DNA of 13,175 bases from Prochlorococcus sp. AG-686-P16 (lineage in GTDB: Bacteria; Cyanobacteriota; Cyanobacteriia; PCC-6307; Cyanobiaceae). Below the pieces are notes generated by a model. The model saw nothing but the letters and a program-made list of their open reading frames with translations, ran no database searches and was not told where the DNA came from. Below are positions 11,651 through 13,175 of this stretch, piece by piece. The position numbers and the translations under genes are program-made. The stretch spans positions 1-13,175 of the forward strand of contig QCVY01000023.1 of assembly GCA_003208695.1 (NCBI GenBank), in the 5' to 3' direction. Position 1 is the first letter of the stretch; each line of letters begins with the position of its first letter.

Positions 11651-11684
11651 ATTGTGACACTTGCTTATTATTAGTGTTGCACTA
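11651..11684. promoter_or_regulatory. Two operator-like dyads between RHH2 and the 11712 gene
   Basis: ATTGTGACACT (11651-11661) and AGTGTTGCACT (11673-11683, within TAGTG-TTG-CACTA) are spaced 22 bp, about two turns. They lie 12-45 bases before the RHH2 ATG and 28-60 before the divergent gene, so bound RHH protein could block both. Confidence 0.5.
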
Positions 11685-11711
11685 TATTAAACTCAAGTCA
11701 ACTTAAATTAA

Positions 11712-11864
11712 ATGCAAATATTAATAATTCCACTTGGTTTTATTCTTTGGTATTTTGCTTATGAAGCGAAACCAATTAATAATGATGAAGCAACATGTTT
11801 ATGGGAAGAAGAGAACTATGTTAAAAGGACAAAGTTATTAAATATTCTGAAAGAGAGTTTTTAA
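11712..11864 (+). CDS. Small membrane protein (50 aa)
   Basis: MQILIIPLGFILWYFAYEAK is one short membrane helix. An acidic segment (NNDEATCLWEEEN) and a basic helical tail follow. It is read divergently from RHH2. No Shine-Dalgarno or family match. The codon pattern and helix support a gene. Confidence 0.5.
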   Translation: MQILIIPLGFILWYFAYEAKPINNDEATCLWEEENYVKRTKLLNILKESF

Positions 11865-11938
11865 ACGTATTATTTACTATTTATAGAAATTATTTAAACT
11901 TAAAATACTTTCTGAAATATTAATGCGAAATTAAGTAG

Positions 11939-12043
11939 CTTGGATATTTATATTGTGAATGGGTTCAGTTAACTATTCAACAGAATAAAAAGTTAGATAG
12001 TTATCACATAACTTATGAAGAACATTTATATAAGGTAAACTAA
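11939..12043 (+). other. Start-less open frame, possible remnant
   Basis: Open from a TAG to TAA 12041-12043, reading LGYLYCEWVQLTIQQNKKLD and on for 34 codons. There is no start codon, so it is not called a gene. The rest of 11865-12106 shows nothing. Confidence 0.18.
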
Positions 12044-12106
12044 CAATGATTTAAATAAAATTATCTAAATTATTCAGTTATAATAGAAAAAATAAAAAAA
12101 AGTTTC

Positions 12107-12268
12107 ATGAATTTAAAGGAGAGAGGCATAACGGTAGGAGATTTACTGCTAATACTAATTTTTGTAATTTCAACAATTTTTATTATTAATAAATTCAAAC
12201 AAAGTGATAAACAAACTTATTTTAAAACTGCTCCGATTGAAATCTTGACTGCTAAAAATCTTAATTAA
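12107..12268 (+). CDS. Small single-pass membrane protein (53 aa)
   Basis: MNLKERGITVGDLLLILIFV opens a membrane helix that runs to about residue 28, followed by a basic stretch (NKFKQSDKQ) and a short tail. The positive-inside rule places the tail in the cytosol. This type of small protein is common in Prochlorococcus; no function is known to me. Its TAA lies in TTAATTAA and overlaps the stop of the convergent gene by four bases. Confidence 0.55.
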   Translation: MNLKERGITVGDLLLILIFVISTIFIINKFKQSDKQTYFKTAPIEILTAKNLN

Positions 12269-12423
12269 TTAGAAAAAGGAAAATCAATTTCTTTACCGTT
12301 ACAAAAACGTTCTAGCATAATTTCCACGCTAGCCTCACTTACTTTGCAAAGATCTACTCCTTTCATAGGTTCAAAAGATTCATTCAGTGATACTTTATTT
12401 TGAATATTTTCTAAGCTCATCAT
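12265..12423 (-). CDS. Small acidic hypothetical protein (52 aa)
   Basis: The frame starts ATGATG at 12423 (MMSLENIQNKVSLNES; the second ATG at 12420 is also possible). GGTATT lies about 10 bases upstream. It is soluble, with a helix SEASVEIMLERFCNGKEI and two cysteines. It is convergent with the small membrane gene and shares their stop codons in TTAATTAA. No family is recognised. Confidence 0.48.
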   Translation of the reverse strand: MMSLENIQNKVSLNESFEPMKGVDLCKVSEASVEIMLERFCNGKEIDFPFSN

Positions 12424-12488
12424 TAATTTTAATACCTACACAAATAATATTTATGTTAATCAGAAATTATATTATTCTTTATATTCTT

Positions 12489-12656
12489 TTAATATTTAGA
12501 TTTAAAAGTTTCCCATCTCATATTTTCTTCTAATTCATAAATACTATTAGATATTGAAGCGAGGTTTACTAATTGAAGAATTTGATGTTTATTTAATCTA
12601 TCAGTAGCAATGAGTTTGTTAATTACTTCAAGAACAGATTCATCATTAACATTCAT
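12489..12656 (-). CDS. Small helical hypothetical protein (55 aa)
   Basis: ATG 12656 opens MNVNDESVLEVINKLIATDR, and the protein ends WETFKSKY. It is predicted all-helical, with two amphipathic helices (SVLEVINKLI and HQILQLVNLASI), and soluble. No Shine-Dalgarno is visible. It lies 65 bases upstream of the 52-residue gene on the same strand and may be co-transcribed. No family is recognised. Confidence 0.48.
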   Translation of the reverse strand: MNVNDESVLEVINKLIATDRLNKHQILQLVNLASISNSIYELEENMRWETFKSKY

Positions 12657-12888
12657 ATTTAAGAACCTATTTAAATTAAACTATTGAAACTTAATTTTAG
12701 TCGTATATTAATGGACATGAACGTTTAAAAATAAATATTCAATAAAAATATTATAAAAATGATTATTACTAAATCTAGTACTAAATATTAAATATCACTA
12801 TTAAAGTCCTTTAGCTAAAATTTAAATTCCAAAAAAAGTCAAAAACTCATTTTGAGTATATTTCGTTTACTATATCAAATAAAAAGTG

Positions 12889-13059
12889 ATGAATACAAAA
12901 TCCAACTCTGAATTCATAAGCAAAGATGAAGTCAACGAAATGATTGAGAATGCTTTACGAAGGCATAATAGAAGATCAACTATAATATCAAGTGTTTTGG
13001 GGTGGATTTTAATAGGAGGCTATTCATTCGGATTATTTCAGGCAGTTCATAACGTTTAA
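12889..13059 (+). CDS. Small C-terminally anchored membrane protein (56 aa)
   Basis: MNTKSNSEFISKDEVNEMIE is a soluble helical head, followed by a basic hinge (RRHNRRST) and a membrane helix IISSVLGWILIGGYSFGLF near the end. The basic hinge suggests a cytosolic head. TACTAT at 12868-12873 is a possible -10 about 15 bases before the ATG, leaving a very short leader. The function is unknown. Confidence 0.5.
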   Translation: MNTKSNSEFISKDEVNEMIENALRRHNRRSTIISSVLGWILIGGYSFGLFQAVHNV

Positions 13060-13121
13060 TGGTTACTAAGAAGTTTAAATGACATATTTAATGTTAAGTT
13101 GATAAAAGTTATGTATTTTTT

Positions 13122-13175
13122 ATGAGAGAGTATATTAGTGCAAACGTAAATGTAATTCAAACACATCTAAGAAAA
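13122..13175 (+). CDS. Partial frame running off the window (18 codons seen)
   Basis: ATG 13122 opens MREYISANVNVIQTHLRK, with no stop before the edge. There is no Shine-Dalgarno. Too little is visible to name it. Confidence 0.28.
   Translation, partial: MREYISANVNVIQTHLRK

Noticed and set aside
1..13175. CRISPR arrays, insertion sequences or integrase genes
   Set aside because: No regularly spaced repeats, no paired terminal inverted repeats with a transposase, and no tyrosine or serine recombinase motifs were seen.

Overview
The window is A+T-rich (about 70% by eye). It is packed with proteins of 40-140 residues separated by short gaps. It carries two small RNAs with cyanobacterial hallmark motifs (Yfr2 family and a Yfr1-motif RNA of Yfr10 type), a protein that looks like DUF1651, and a CP12-like tail. 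Together these point to a marine picocyanobacterium, most likely a high-light Prochlorococcus. The organism call is inference from these traits. Decayed reading frames, orphan housekeeping homologues and a tRNA 3'-end fragment suggest an accessory region or genomic island rather than core backbone.

Layout, left to right. 4-1320 (minus strand) holds two operons of small proteins: a 61-residue protein followed by a CP12-tail-like protein, and a chain of overlapping ORFs ending in a 105-residue protein. 1531-2719 (plus) has an open frame of unclear status and a PAPS-type sulfotransferase that lacks a normal C-terminus. 2733-4131 (minus) is a four-gene operon read from a ribbon-helix-helix regulator (RHH1) through a 66-residue protein to two tandem paralogues. 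4547-6795 (plus) is a three-gene operon: a secreted protein, MurA (EPSP-type UDP-GlcNAc enolpyruvyl transferase) fused in frame to a membrane-anchored tail, and a lipoprotein. 6857-8168 (minus) has a 52-residue coiled-coil-like protein and a full-length MreB with no mreC beside it. 8337-9555 is a run of small genes, two of them broken by one-base shifts in A-runs. 9560-9982 (minus) is an exported cupin. 10142-10410 (minus) carries Yfr2 and Yfr10-like RNAs in tandem. 10411-11252 is mostly decayed sequence ending in the 3' half of a tRNA, a candidate integration scar. 11262-13175 has a second RHH protein (RHH2) and six small genes, the last cut by the window edge.

The strongest higher-order pattern is an 11-bp dyad, close to AGTGTGTAACT. 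It occurs at the promoters of RHH1, the murA operon, mreB and RHH2, and again just past the RHH2 stop codon. The simplest reading is that one or both RHH proteins control themselves and a cell-wall/cell-shape module (secreted protein, MurA with membrane tail, lipoprotein, MreB). This regulon is inferred from sequence only. MurA and MreB both keep their catalytic or nucleotide-binding motifs, so they look functional and are probably second copies beside the core genes.

A second theme is homopolymer instability. An A6 and an A8 run each break a small gene, and an A9 run decides whether MurA is fused to its tail or stops just before it. These may be assembly errors, decay, or slippage. Raw reads would settle which.
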